Assembly: GCA_946885925.1 (NCBI GenBank)
Contig: CAMPHP010000152.1
Span: 1-7,043, forward strand
Length of the DNA: 7,043 nt
Source of the DNA: an uncultured Litorilinea sp.
GTDB lineage: Bacteria > Chloroflexota > Anaerolineae > Caldilineales > Caldilineaceae
Reading direction: 5' to 3'
Every line of letters starts with the position of its first letter. The first letter of the stretch is position 1. Below are positions 1 to 7,043 of the stretch, one piece after another. The notes below the pieces were generated by a model that was given only the letters and a program-made list of their open reading frames with translations, was not told the DNA's origin and searched no databases. Position numbers and translations under genes: made by a program.

Positions 1-39
1 GAATAGTCGTCGGCTGCGTCTGATGTGTATAAGAGTCTG
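1..39 (+). other. Residual Nextera (Tn5) sequencing adapter at contig end
   Basis: Bases 7-39 align without gaps to the complete 33-nt Illumina Nextera Read 1 adapter: a 14-nt primer part (7-20) and the 19-nt Tn5 mosaic end (21-39), here TGATGTGTATAAGAGTCTG. Twenty-nine of 33 bases agree. The four differences, at 15, 21, 36 and 38, are all A in the adapter and T here. GltB protein homology begins at base 40, exactly where the adapter ends, as expected when a tagmented fragment is read from its end. Bases 1-6 have no identified origin and could be index-side sequence. This stretch should be trimmed. The GTG at 25 that would open the downstream reading frame lies inside the adapter and is not a real start codon. 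Confidence 0.95.
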
Positions 40-3000
40 CCCTTCCGCATGATCTGTCACAATGGCGAAATCAACACCGTCCAGGGCAATGAAAACTGGA
101 TGGTGGCGCGCGAGGCTGACCTCAATCATCCACTGTGGGAAGGGCATGTGCATCACCTCAAACCGATTATTGCCAAGGGCAGCAGTGATAGTGGGCGGTT
201 GGACAACCAACTGGAATTGTTGGTGCGCAGCGGGCGCGACATTCGCCACGCTTTGATGATGATGATTCCTGAAGCGTGGGAACGGATGCCCGAAGGCGAA
301 GTCAGCCCAGACCGGCGTGCCTTCTACCAATATCACAGTGCTTTGATGGAGCCGTGGGATGGCCCTGCCGCGGTCACCTACACCGATGGGCGTATTGTGG
401 GCACCATCCTCGACCGCAACGGGTTGCGCCCTGCGCGCTATGTGGTGTTGGACAATGGCTATGTGATCAGCTCCAGCGAAGCAGGCGCGGTTGATTATGA
501 TGAGGGTCGCGTAGTACGCAAAGGGCGTTTGGGGCCGGGGCAGATCTTTTGTGTGGACACCACGCGCGGCGTGATCATGGACGATGCCGAGATCACGCAG
601 TATTTCGCAACGCGCCGCCCCTATGATCGCTGGGTCAAGGAAAACTTGCTGGTGCTGGATGAGGAGATCGCCCGTATTGCGCGGCAATCGCAAGCCGTTA
701 CGCCTGCACCCGTGAGTATGCCAACCAATGGCACGGCTGCACCAGAGGCCAACGGTCATCCAGCCGCCCCTACTGCCGCTACGAATCTGGTACAGCGCCA
801 GGTCAGCTTTGGCTATACCAGTGAAGAGATGGTGGTAGTGCTGCGCCCGATGGTTACAGATGGGCAAGAGGCCGTGGGTTCAATGGGGGATGATACTCCG
901 CCCGCGGCCATGAGCCAGTTGCCGCGCCCGCTCTTTCACTACTTCAAGCAGCGTTTTGCCGAAGTAACAAACCCACCCATTGACCCGCTGCGCGAAGAGA
1001 TGGTGATGAGCTTGCGGATGTTGCTGGGGCAGCGGGCCAATCTATTGAGTGAGACACCAGAAGCCACGCGTTTGATCGAACTCAAATCGCCTGTCCTCAA
1101 GCCCGAACAGATGGCCGCGCTCCTGGCTCGCACGGAACCGGAATTCAAGGTGACGCGCATCCATGCGCTTTGGCAAAAGCCTGATAGCGAGGATGCCGAG
1201 GCTGCGGGTGCTGCATTGCGCGCCGCGGTGGAACGGCTTTGCCGCGAGGTAGAGGCAGCGGTGCGTGAGGGAGCGCATCTCCTGCTGATCACTGATGAAG
1301 AGGCTGACCAACATTCGTTGCCGATTCCGTCCCTGCTGGCGATTGGAGCAGTCCACCACCACTTGATCCGTGAAGGGTTGCGCATGGCAGCGAGCTTGAT
1401 TGTTGCCAGCGGCGAGTTGCGCGAAGTGCATCACTTTGCCACCTTGATTGGGTATGGTGCCAATGCCGTTTATCCCTATCTCGTCTATGAATCGATTGAA
1501 TCGTTGGTGGCGGAAGGGCGGCATACCGAGGGGATGAACGTTGCCCAAGCTATCGGCAAGTTTGTCAAGGCGATTGATAAGGGCTTGCTTAAGATCATGA
1601 GCAAGATGGGCATCAGCACCATTGACATTTACTGTGGCGCGCAGGTCTTTGAGGCGTTGGGCATTGGCGATGAGTTGCTCCAAGTGGCCTTTGCCGGAAC
1701 GCCCAGCCTTGTGGGAGGTGTGGGTTTTAACAGCGTTGCCGAAGATGTATTGGCCTGGCATAAGAAAGCCTATCCTGCCAACCCCAAGACAGTCAAGCTA
1801 GAGACCTGGGGCATTTTTAAGTCGCGGCGCAGCGGTGAAGTGCATGAGTGGAGCCCACAAGTTGTCCATGCGCTACAAGCGGTCGCTAAAGCGCCGACGC
1901 GCGAGGAGACCCTTGCCAAGCACAAGGAGTATGCCGACCTTGTCAATGGCATGCGCCTGGCCCCGCGCCATCTGCTCGATTTCCAATCGATACAGCCCCC
2001 CCTGCCTCTGGCCCAAGTAGAGCCGGTGGAGCGTATTCTGCATCGCTTTAGTACGGCTGCCATGAGTTTGGGCGCGCTGGGTGCAGAGGCGCACGAGACA
2101 TTGGCAATTGCCATGAACCGTATCGGCGGCATGAGCAATAGCGGCGAGGGCGGCGAGGCCAAAGACCGCTACTTTACCGAGCGCGCCAGCAAAATTAAGC
2201 AAGTAGCATCGGGACGCTTTGGCGTTACGCCGACCTATTTGATGAGTGCTGAGGAACTCCAGATCAAGATGGCCCAGGGTTCTAAGCCCGGTGAAGGTGG
2301 GCAGTTGCCAGGGCATAAGGTCTCGGAGGAGATTGCTTTGCTGCGCCATAGCACGCCAGGGGTGGCGTTGATCAGCCCGCCGCCACACCATGATATCTAT
2401 AGCATTGAAGATTTGGCGCAACTGATCTATGACCTAAAGACCATCAACCCGACAGCCAAAGTCAGCGTCAAGTTGGTCTCTGAATTGGGTGTAGGGACGA
2501 TTGCGGCGGGTGTTGCCAAGGGCTTTGCCGATGTGATCCATCTGAGCGGTCACAGCGGCGGTACGGGAGCCAGCCCGCTCAGTAGCATTAAGAATGCGGG
2601 TCTGCCTTGGGAAATTGGCTTGGCTGAGATCCATCAGGTCTTGCTTGCCAATGGCTTGCGCACACGCGTCACGCTGCGTACTGATGGTGGTTTGGCAACG
2701 GGACGCGATGTGGTAATGGCCGCGATGTTGGGTGCGGATGAGTTTAGCTTTGGCACCAGTGCGATGATTGCCGAGGGCTGCACCATGGCGCGTGTTTGTC
2801 ACAAGAACACCTGCCCGGTCGGTGTCGCTACCCAAGACCCAGAGTTGCGCGCCAAGTTTGAAGGCACACCGGAGATGGTGATCAACTTCATGACCGCCAT
2901 TGCCGAGGAGGTGCGTGAATTACTGGCGCAGTTGGGCTATCGCAGCCTGGACGAGGTGATCGGTCATCCCGAGCTATTGCGCCAGGTGATTCATGGGCGT

Positions 3001-3936
3001 GATGCTGGCTTTATGGATTTGTCGCCGCTGCTCTATGTGCCGGATACAGGCAGCGCGCGGCGGCGAGTGCTGCCCAAGAATGAACTGCCGGAAGAATACC
3101 ATGTGGGCGACCGCATTGTGGAGCAAGTGCTGGCAAGCCTGCGCGCTAATCCCGATGCGCCTGTACGTTTGGCTCACAAAATTAGCAATACGCAACGTAC
3201 CGTGGGCACGCGCTTAGCCGGTCAGTTAGCATTGCGTTATGGCGATGCCGGACTGCCCGAAGGTCAGGTGCAGATTACCTTTACCGGGTCGGGTGGGCAG
3301 AGCTTTGGGGCTTTCAATATCAATGGTTTACACCTGTTGCTGATTGGTGAAGGTCAGGATTATGTGGGCAAGGGCATGAGTGGCGGCGAGATCGTGATTC
3401 GCCCGCCGGAGGAAGCACGCTTTGTCCCGCACCAGAATGTGATCTTGGGCAATACAGCGCTCTATGGGGCAACGGGCGGGCGTCTCTTTGCCGCTGGTGT
3501 TGCGGGTGAACGCTTCGCTGTGCGTAACAGTGGTGCTGTGGCTGTGGTGGAAGGTGCTGGCGAACATTGCTGCGAATATATGACGGGCGGCACGGTGGTT
3601 GTGCTGGGTGAAACAGGACGTAACTTTGGCGCAGGCATGACGGGTGGTCAAGCTTATGTCTATGATATTCACAATACACTCGAACGCCGCTATAATCCTG
3701 AGTTGATTGCGATCCGGCGCGTGCGTGGGAATGGCGATGATGTAGAGTTGAAGGCGTTGGTGCAAACGCATTATGATAAGACAGGCTCGCAGCGGGCGCG
3801 CACGTTACTGGAGGATTGGGATACGCAGCGCCAATTCTTCTGGCAAATTGCGCCGCATGAAAACCTGCGCATGATCGAGGCTGCCAACGAAGGGGCTGGC
3901 AGAGCTGAGGCTGAAGAAGAAGCCGCAGTTCCCTAA
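40..3936 (+). CDS. gltB: Glutamate synthase (GOGAT) large subunit, 5'-truncated
   Basis: This enzyme transfers the amide nitrogen of glutamine to 2-oxoglutarate, giving two glutamates, in the cytoplasm. Residue numbers count from the in-frame GTG at 25; real sequence starts at about residue 6. The end of the class II glutamine amidotransferase domain (6-205) shows HNGEINT (12-18) and SDSGRLDN (54-61). The central domain (about 255-590) includes FGYT and NPPIDP. The FMN-binding synthase domain (about 645-1010) has MSNSGEGGE (703-711), GHSGGTGAS (842-850) and the [3Fe-4S] cysteines C919, C925 and C930 in CHKNTCPVGVATQ. The C-terminal glycine-rich beta-helix domain covers about 1080-1215. Roughly 230 N-terminal residues, including the nucleophilic Cys, are missing because the contig ends here, not through mutation. 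An Ala/Pro-rich linker sits at 221-254. No gltD follows, so the electron donor (NADPH via GltD, or ferredoxin) is undecided. Confidence 0.97.
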   Translation, partial: PFRMICHNGEINTVQGNENWMVAREADLNHPLWEGHVHHLKPIIAKGSSDSGRLDNQLELLVRSGRDIRHALMMMIPEAWERMPEGEVSPDRRAFYQYHSALMEPWDGPAAVTYTDGRIVGTILDRNGLRPARYVVLDNGYVISSSEAGAVDYDEGRVVRKGRLGPGQIFCVDTTRGVIMDDAEITQYFATRRPYDRWVKENLLVLDEEIARIARQSQAVTPAPVSMPTNGTAAPEANGHPAAPTAATNLVQRQVSFGYTSEEMVVVLRPMVTDGQEAVGSMGDDTPPAAMSQLPRPLFHYFKQRFAEVTNPPIDPLREEMVMSLRMLLGQRANLLSETPEATRLIELKSPVLKPEQMAALLARTEPEFKVTRIHALWQKPDSEDAEAAGAALRAAVERLCREVEAAVREGAHLLLITDEEADQHSLPIPSLLAIGAVHHHLIREGLRMAASLIVASGELREVHHFATLIGYGANAVYPYLVYESIESLVAEGRHTEGMNVAQAIGKFVKAIDKGLLKIMSKMGISTIDIYCGAQVFEALGIGDELLQVAFAGTPSLVGGVGFNSVAEDVLAWHKKAYPANPKTVKLETWGIFKSRRSGEVHEWSPQVVHALQAVAKAPTREETLAKHKEYADLVNGMRLAPRHLLDFQSIQPPLPLAQVEPVERILHRFSTAAMSLGALGAEAHETLAIAMNRIGGMSNSGEGGEAKDRYFTERASKIKQVASGRFGVTPTYLMSAEELQIKMAQGSKPGEGGQLPGHKVSEEIALLRHSTPGVALISPPPHHDIYSIEDLAQLIYDLKTINPTAKVSVKLVSELGVGTIAAGVAKGFADVIHLSGHSGGTGASPLSSIKNAGLPWEIGLAEIHQVLLANGLRTRVTLRTDGGLATGRDVVMAAMLGADEFSFGTSAMIAEGCTMARVCHKNTCPVGVATQDPELRAKFEGTPEMVINFMTAIAEEVRELLAQLGYRSLDEVIGHPELLRQVIHGRDAGFMDLSPLLYVPDTGSARRRVLPKNELPEEYHVGDRIVEQVLASLRANPDAPVRLAHKISNTQRTVGTRLAGQLALRYGDAGLPEGQVQITFTGSGGQSFGAFNINGLHLLLIGEGQDYVGKGMSGGEIVIRPPEEARFVPHQNVILGNTALYGATGGRLFAAGVAGERFAVRNSGAVAVVEGAGEHCCEYMTGGTVVVLGETGRNFGAGMTGGQAYVYDIHNTLERRYNPELIAIRRVRGNGDDVELKALVQTHYDKTGSQRARTLLEDWDTQRQFFWQIAPHENLRMIEAANEGAGRAEAEEEAAVP

Positions 3937-4017
3937 GCTGACGTGTAATCCTGTGCTTTGTTCGGTATATAAATTTTCGATAGATAAATTATAGCTTAGC
4001 TGATAATTCAGATATTC
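3937..4017 (+). promoter_or_regulatory. AT-rich leader and possible promoter upstream of leuC
   Basis: This gap is much richer in A and T than the flanking genes, especially at 3961-4017. A weak sigma-70-like pair is possible: TTGTTC (3958-3963), a 17-nt spacer, then TAGATA (3981-3986), which matches the -10 consensus at only three positions. TATAAA at 3968-3973 is an alternative -10 without a good -35. The ATTCAG hexamer occurs twice 8 bp apart (4006-4011 and 4014-4019). I see no strong intrinsic terminator for gltB, so readthrough into leuC is possible. A leuC promoter here is an inference from base composition, gap length and the dyad next to it. Confidence 0.35.
3987..4008. promoter_or_regulatory. 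Near-perfect 22-bp dyad upstream of leuC (candidate operator)
   Basis: AATTATAGCT (3987-3996) and AGCTgATAATT (3998-4008) are inverted copies around T3997. All 10 bases pair; the only irregularity is one extra G at 4002 in the right arm. The centre is too tight for a full-length stem, although a weak hairpin with a 3-nt loop could form in RNA. The position, between possible promoter elements and the leuC ribosome binding site, suits a repressor or activator site. No known regulator motif was recognised. Confidence 0.4.
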
Positions 4018-4023
4018 AGGAGG
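4018..4023 (+). promoter_or_regulatory. Strong Shine-Dalgarno deciding the leuC TTG start
   Basis: AGGAGG at 4018-4023 is a consensus Shine-Dalgarno, with 8 nt between it and the TTG at 4032. The first in-frame stop upstream is TAG at 3981-3983, and there is no ATG or GTG between it and 4032. The TTG is therefore the only reasonable start, and it gives the N-terminus expected for LeuC. Confidence 0.85.
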
Positions 4024-4031
4024 AACTCACC

Positions 4032-5435
<1,404 letters not shown>

Positions 5436-5462
5436 CGGCACACCTGGACAGGAGCGAACGAC

Positions 5463-6053
5463 ATGGAAAAATTTAAGACATTGAATGTGACGGCGGTGCC
5501 GCTGCGTGCTGAAAACGTGGATACGGACCAGATCATACCGGCTCGCTATCTTACGGCTGTAACCAAAGAGGGCATGGGTAACGGTCTTTTTAATAGCTGG
5601 CGCTATCATCCGGATGGTACGCCCAAAGCTGATTTTGTGTTGAACAAGCCAGAATATAAGGGCGCAGAGGTGTTGATCGCTGGGCGCAACTTTGGCAGCG
5701 GCTCCAGCCGTGAACATGCAGTGTGGGCTTTGACTGATTACGGCTTTAAGGCTGTGATCACGCCGGGCTTTGCCGACATCTTTTATAACAACAGTCTGAA
5801 GAATGGGCTGTTGCCTGTGGCCTTGCCCGAAGAGACAGTCAATATGCTATTGGATCTGGTGGAGGAAGAGCCGGAGACACGCATTGTCGTCAACTTGGAA
5901 GAGCAAAAGGTTGTGCTGCCCGATGGTCAAGCATTGAGCTTTGAGATCGACCCTTTCCGCAAGATGTGTCTTTTGCAGGGGGTAGATGATCTGGGCTATA
6001 TCATGCTAAACGAAGAGGCTATTGCTGCCCACGAAGCGCAACCGGCCTATTAA
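5463..6053 (+). CDS. leuD: 3-isopropylmalate dehydratase small subunit
   Basis: This is the swivelling-domain partner of LeuC; together they form the active isopropylmalate isomerase. The 196 residues are close to the roughly 200 of the enterobacterial-type LeuD. Visible signatures are NVDTDQIIPARYL (18-30), GRNFGSGSSREHAVWAL (74-90), which contains the substrate-contacting serine-rich loop, and PGFADIFYNNSLKNGLLP (101-118). The C-terminal FEIDPFRKMCLLQGVDDLGY is also typical. ATG is preceded by AGGAG at 5450-5454 with an 8-nt spacer. The gene sits 27 bp after the leuC stop and shares its operon. Its length and the DPFRK tail point to the bacterial LeuD form, not the shorter archaeal-type or homoaconitase small subunits. 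No leuB, leuA or leuS is present in the window. Confidence 0.96.
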   Translation: MEKFKTLNVTAVPLRAENVDTDQIIPARYLTAVTKEGMGNGLFNSWRYHPDGTPKADFVLNKPEYKGAEVLIAGRNFGSGSSREHAVWALTDYGFKAVITPGFADIFYNNSLKNGLLPVALPEETVNMLLDLVEEEPETRIVVNLEEQKVVLPDGQALSFEIDPFRKMCLLQGVDDLGYIMLNEEAIAAHEAQPAY

Positions 6054-6065
6054 GCTAGAACGACC

Positions 6066-6090
6066 GTTTTAGAAAACAACTGTTTTAGAA
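6066..6090. repeat. Short direct and inverted repeats after leuD
   Basis: GTTTTAGAA occurs twice, at 6066-6074 and 6082-6090, with a 16-bp period. The same bases form two overlapping dyads: GTTTT (6066-6070) with AAAAC (6073-6077), and AAAACA (6073-6078) with TGTTTT (6081-6086), each with a 2-bp centre. The tight spacing suits a protein-binding site better than an RNA hairpin. It is AT-rich, so chance is a real alternative. Confidence 0.4.
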
Positions 6091-6106
6091 GAATAGACCG
6101 CATCAG

Positions 6107-6132
6107 TACGGGCGCAGCCTCCTGCGCCCGTA
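6107..6132 (+). terminator. Hairpin after leuD, probable terminator
   Basis: An 11-bp perfect stem pairs 6107-6117 (TACGGGCGCAG) with 6122-6132 (CTGCGCCCGTA) around a 4-nt CCTC loop. It lies about 54 bp after the leuD stop and is the strongest fold in the gap. The 3' tail (TGTTATACTCTGT) is only moderately T-rich, so it may be a weak or factor-assisted terminator, or it may protect the leuCD mRNA 3' end. On the minus strand the flank lacks a T tract. Confidence 0.6.
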
Positions 6133-6153
6133 TGTTATACTCTGTACTATAAT
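6133..6153 (+). promoter_or_regulatory. Candidate promoter for the acetyltransferase gene
   Basis: Two -10-like elements lie back to back. TGTTATACT at 6133-6141 fits an extended -10 (TGn then TATACT), and TATAAT at 6148-6153 is a perfect -10 hexamer. Neither has a good -35 at 16-18 bp, because that position falls in the GC-rich hairpin stem. Transcription from either would start about 15-30 nt before the ATG at 6176. The assignment rests on motif match and position only. Confidence 0.4.
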
Positions 6154-6175
6154 AGATCTGATAACCGAATAGACC

Positions 6176-6715
6176 ATGCTTATCAACGAGCCTGCGGCGC
6201 TGCCGCAATCTGAAGCCATTACCATCACCATTGCCCAACTGGAAGATATTCCCGCGCTGCAAGCCACCGCAGCCGCCAGTTGGTGGGCAACCTATGGCTC
6301 GTATTTGCCAGCGTCCTTTATCGAGAATTTTCTGGCGCGCGCTTATAGCGCCGATTCGCTTGCTGCGGATCTAACCAACAGCAGTTGCCGCTTCTTGCTT
6401 GCGAAAGCGGATAATGCGTTGATTGGCTTTGGGCAAGTTGGCCCAACCATGCCGCGCCGCGATGATGCACCTGTTGCCCAAGCAGATCTCTATCGCCTCT
6501 ACCTTTTGCCCCAATGGCAGGGACGCGGGATTGGGAGGCGACTACTCATTGAGCTAGAGGAATGGCTGCGCGAGCAGGGCTATCCTCACTGTGGCGCGTA
6601 TGTCCATGAGCAGAATACACCGGCGCAGGGCTTCTATCTGCACCAGGGCTTCGTGCGGCAACCCGCGTGCGATGTGCAGGATGAGTGGTACTTGGTGAAG
6701 ACGTTCGATCACTAA
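6176..6715 (+). CDS. GNAT-family N-acetyltransferase
   Basis: This is a single-domain acetyltransferase of the GCN5-related (GNAT) superfamily, expected to move an acetyl group from acetyl-CoA to an amine on an unknown substrate. The 179 residues span one GNAT fold. The N-terminal strand ITITIAQLEDIPAL (15-28) is the usual GNAT opening. Motif A is LYRLYLLPQWQGRGIGRRLL (105-124), with the acetyl-CoA pyrophosphate loop QGRGIG (115-120). Motif B is NTPAQGFYLHQGF (147-159). ATG at 6176 is the only start available: an in-frame TAG lies just upstream at 6170-6172. No Shine-Dalgarno is visible before it, unlike the other genes here, so translation may be weak or start from a short leader. It follows the leuD hairpin and a possible promoter, so it is probably not part of the leuCD operon. 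Substrate is not predictable; RimI-like protein acetylation or small-molecule detoxification are both possible. Confidence 0.88.
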   Translation: MLINEPAALPQSEAITITIAQLEDIPALQATAAASWWATYGSYLPASFIENFLARAYSADSLAADLTNSSCRFLLAKADNALIGFGQVGPTMPRRDDAPVAQADLYRLYLLPQWQGRGIGRRLLIELEEWLREQGYPHCGAYVHEQNTPAQGFYLHQGFVRQPACDVQDEWYLVKTFDH

Positions 6716-6725
6716 TAGCATCAAC

Positions 6726-6732
6726 GGAGAGG
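6726..6732 (+). promoter_or_regulatory. Ribosome binding site of the DUF433 gene
   Basis: GGAGAGG at 6726-6732 is a good Shine-Dalgarno with 7 nt before the ATG at 6740. It supports a genuine gene start 24 bp after the acetyltransferase stop, although the reading frame is open at the window end. Confidence 0.7.
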
Positions 6733-6739
6733 TCTACGT

Positions 6740-7043
6740 ATGGAGATCGTAACAGACCCTGTACCGATGGCTGTGGATAAAGATGGCATGGTACGCATCG
6801 GTGGAACACGTGTGACGCTTGATACAGTAGTGGCTTGCTACCAGCAGGGCGATACGGCTGAAGATATTGTTGATGGATTTCCATCATTGGCACTTGCCGA
6901 TGTCTATGCTGTCATTGCGTATTATTTGCGCCATCAGGAGATGGTAGACCGCTACATTGCACAAAATGAAGCTGAAGCCGAAAAAGAACGGCGTGCATTT
7001 GAAGCTCAATTCGGTAAGCCACCTACGCGCGCTGAGCTTGAAG
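6740..7043 (+). CDS. DUF433-family antitoxin-like protein, 3'-truncated by window
   Basis: The frame is open from ATG 6740 to the window edge, with 101 complete codons and no stop. The N-terminus MEIVTDPVPMAVDKDGMVRIGGTRVTLDTVV shows the DUF433 (COG2442) hallmark of a short beta segment with G-x-x-R-I-x-GTR. It continues into a small helix-turn-helix-like part, QQGDTAEDIVDGFPSLALADVYAVIAYYLRH (about 36-66). The charged region after residue 75 (EAEAEKERRAFEAQFGKPPTRAELE) is helical in character and may be the partner-binding tail. In known families, DUF433 proteins are commonly encoded just before a PIN-like DUF5615 protein and are regarded as antitoxins; no partner is visible because the window ends. 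The 24-bp gap and lack of an obvious promoter suggest cotranscription with the acetyltransferase gene. Family assignment is fairly secure; the antitoxin role is inferred. Confidence 0.8.
   Translation, partial: MEIVTDPVPMAVDKDGMVRIGGTRVTLDTVVACYQQGDTAEDIVDGFPSLALADVYAVIAYYLRHQEMVDRYIAQNEAEAEKERRAFEAQFGKPPTRAELE

Noticed and set aside
21..39. Tn5 mosaic end as evidence of a transposon
   Set aside because: The match extends through the synthetic Nextera primer part at 7-20 and sits at the contig tip, so it is library adapter, not a mobile element.
1042..1761. 239-codon minus-strand frame inside gltB
   Set aside because: It is antisense to the conserved GltB central domain, shows no recognisable motif, and is explained by the codon bias of the + strand gene.
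6066..6090. GTTTTAGA motifs as CRISPR repeats
   Set aside because: There are only two 9-bp copies with a 7-bp interval, far too short for repeats and spacers, and no cas gene is present.
6050..6262. Minus-strand 70-codon frame across the gap after leuD
   Set aside because: It covers the terminator-like hairpin and the start of the acetyltransferase gene, with no family resemblance and no convincing start site.

Overview
This is a 7.0 kb bacterial chromosomal segment with five genes, all on the + strand. They are a 5'-truncated glutamate synthase large subunit (gltB), the two subunits of 3-isopropylmalate dehydratase (leuC, leuD), a GNAT-family acetyltransferase, and a DUF433-family antitoxin-like gene cut by the right edge. 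GC content is moderate to high, with frequent TTG leucine codons. The overall character of the GltB, LeuC and LeuD proteins and the DUF433 gene would fit a Chloroflexota-type bacterium, but that placement is an impression and was not tested by any search.

Layout. Bases 1-39 are not genomic. Positions 7-39 match the 33-nt Illumina Nextera Read 1 adapter (Tn5 mosaic end included) at 29 of 33 positions, and recognisable GltB homology begins at base 40. The left end is therefore a contig end with residual adapter, and gltB has lost roughly its first 230 codons, including the catalytic Cys, for technical reasons. gltB runs to 3936. An AT-rich 95-bp gap (3937-4031) holds a 22-bp near-perfect dyad and a strong Shine-Dalgarno that fixes a TTG start for leuC. 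leuC (4032-5435) and leuD (5463-6053) are 27 bp apart and form an operon. A 122-bp gap (6054-6175) holds short direct repeats, an 11-bp-stem hairpin and two -10-like sequences. The GNAT gene follows (6176-6715). After 24 bp, a DUF433 gene starts at 6740 with a good ribosome binding site and runs off the window.

How the genes relate. GltB makes glutamate from glutamine and 2-oxoglutarate. LeuCD performs the second step of leucine synthesis, whose last step uses glutamate as amino donor. The metabolic link is real, but the 95-bp gap suggests that gltB and leuCD may be separately transcribed. The GNAT and DUF433 genes are accessory and have no evident tie to leucine synthesis. I see no RNA gene, CRISPR array, insertion sequence or prophage. 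I found no convincing undescribed system. The points most worth a second look are the altered adapter, the leuC upstream dyad, the compact hairpin/promoter region after leuD, and the toxin predicted just beyond the right edge.
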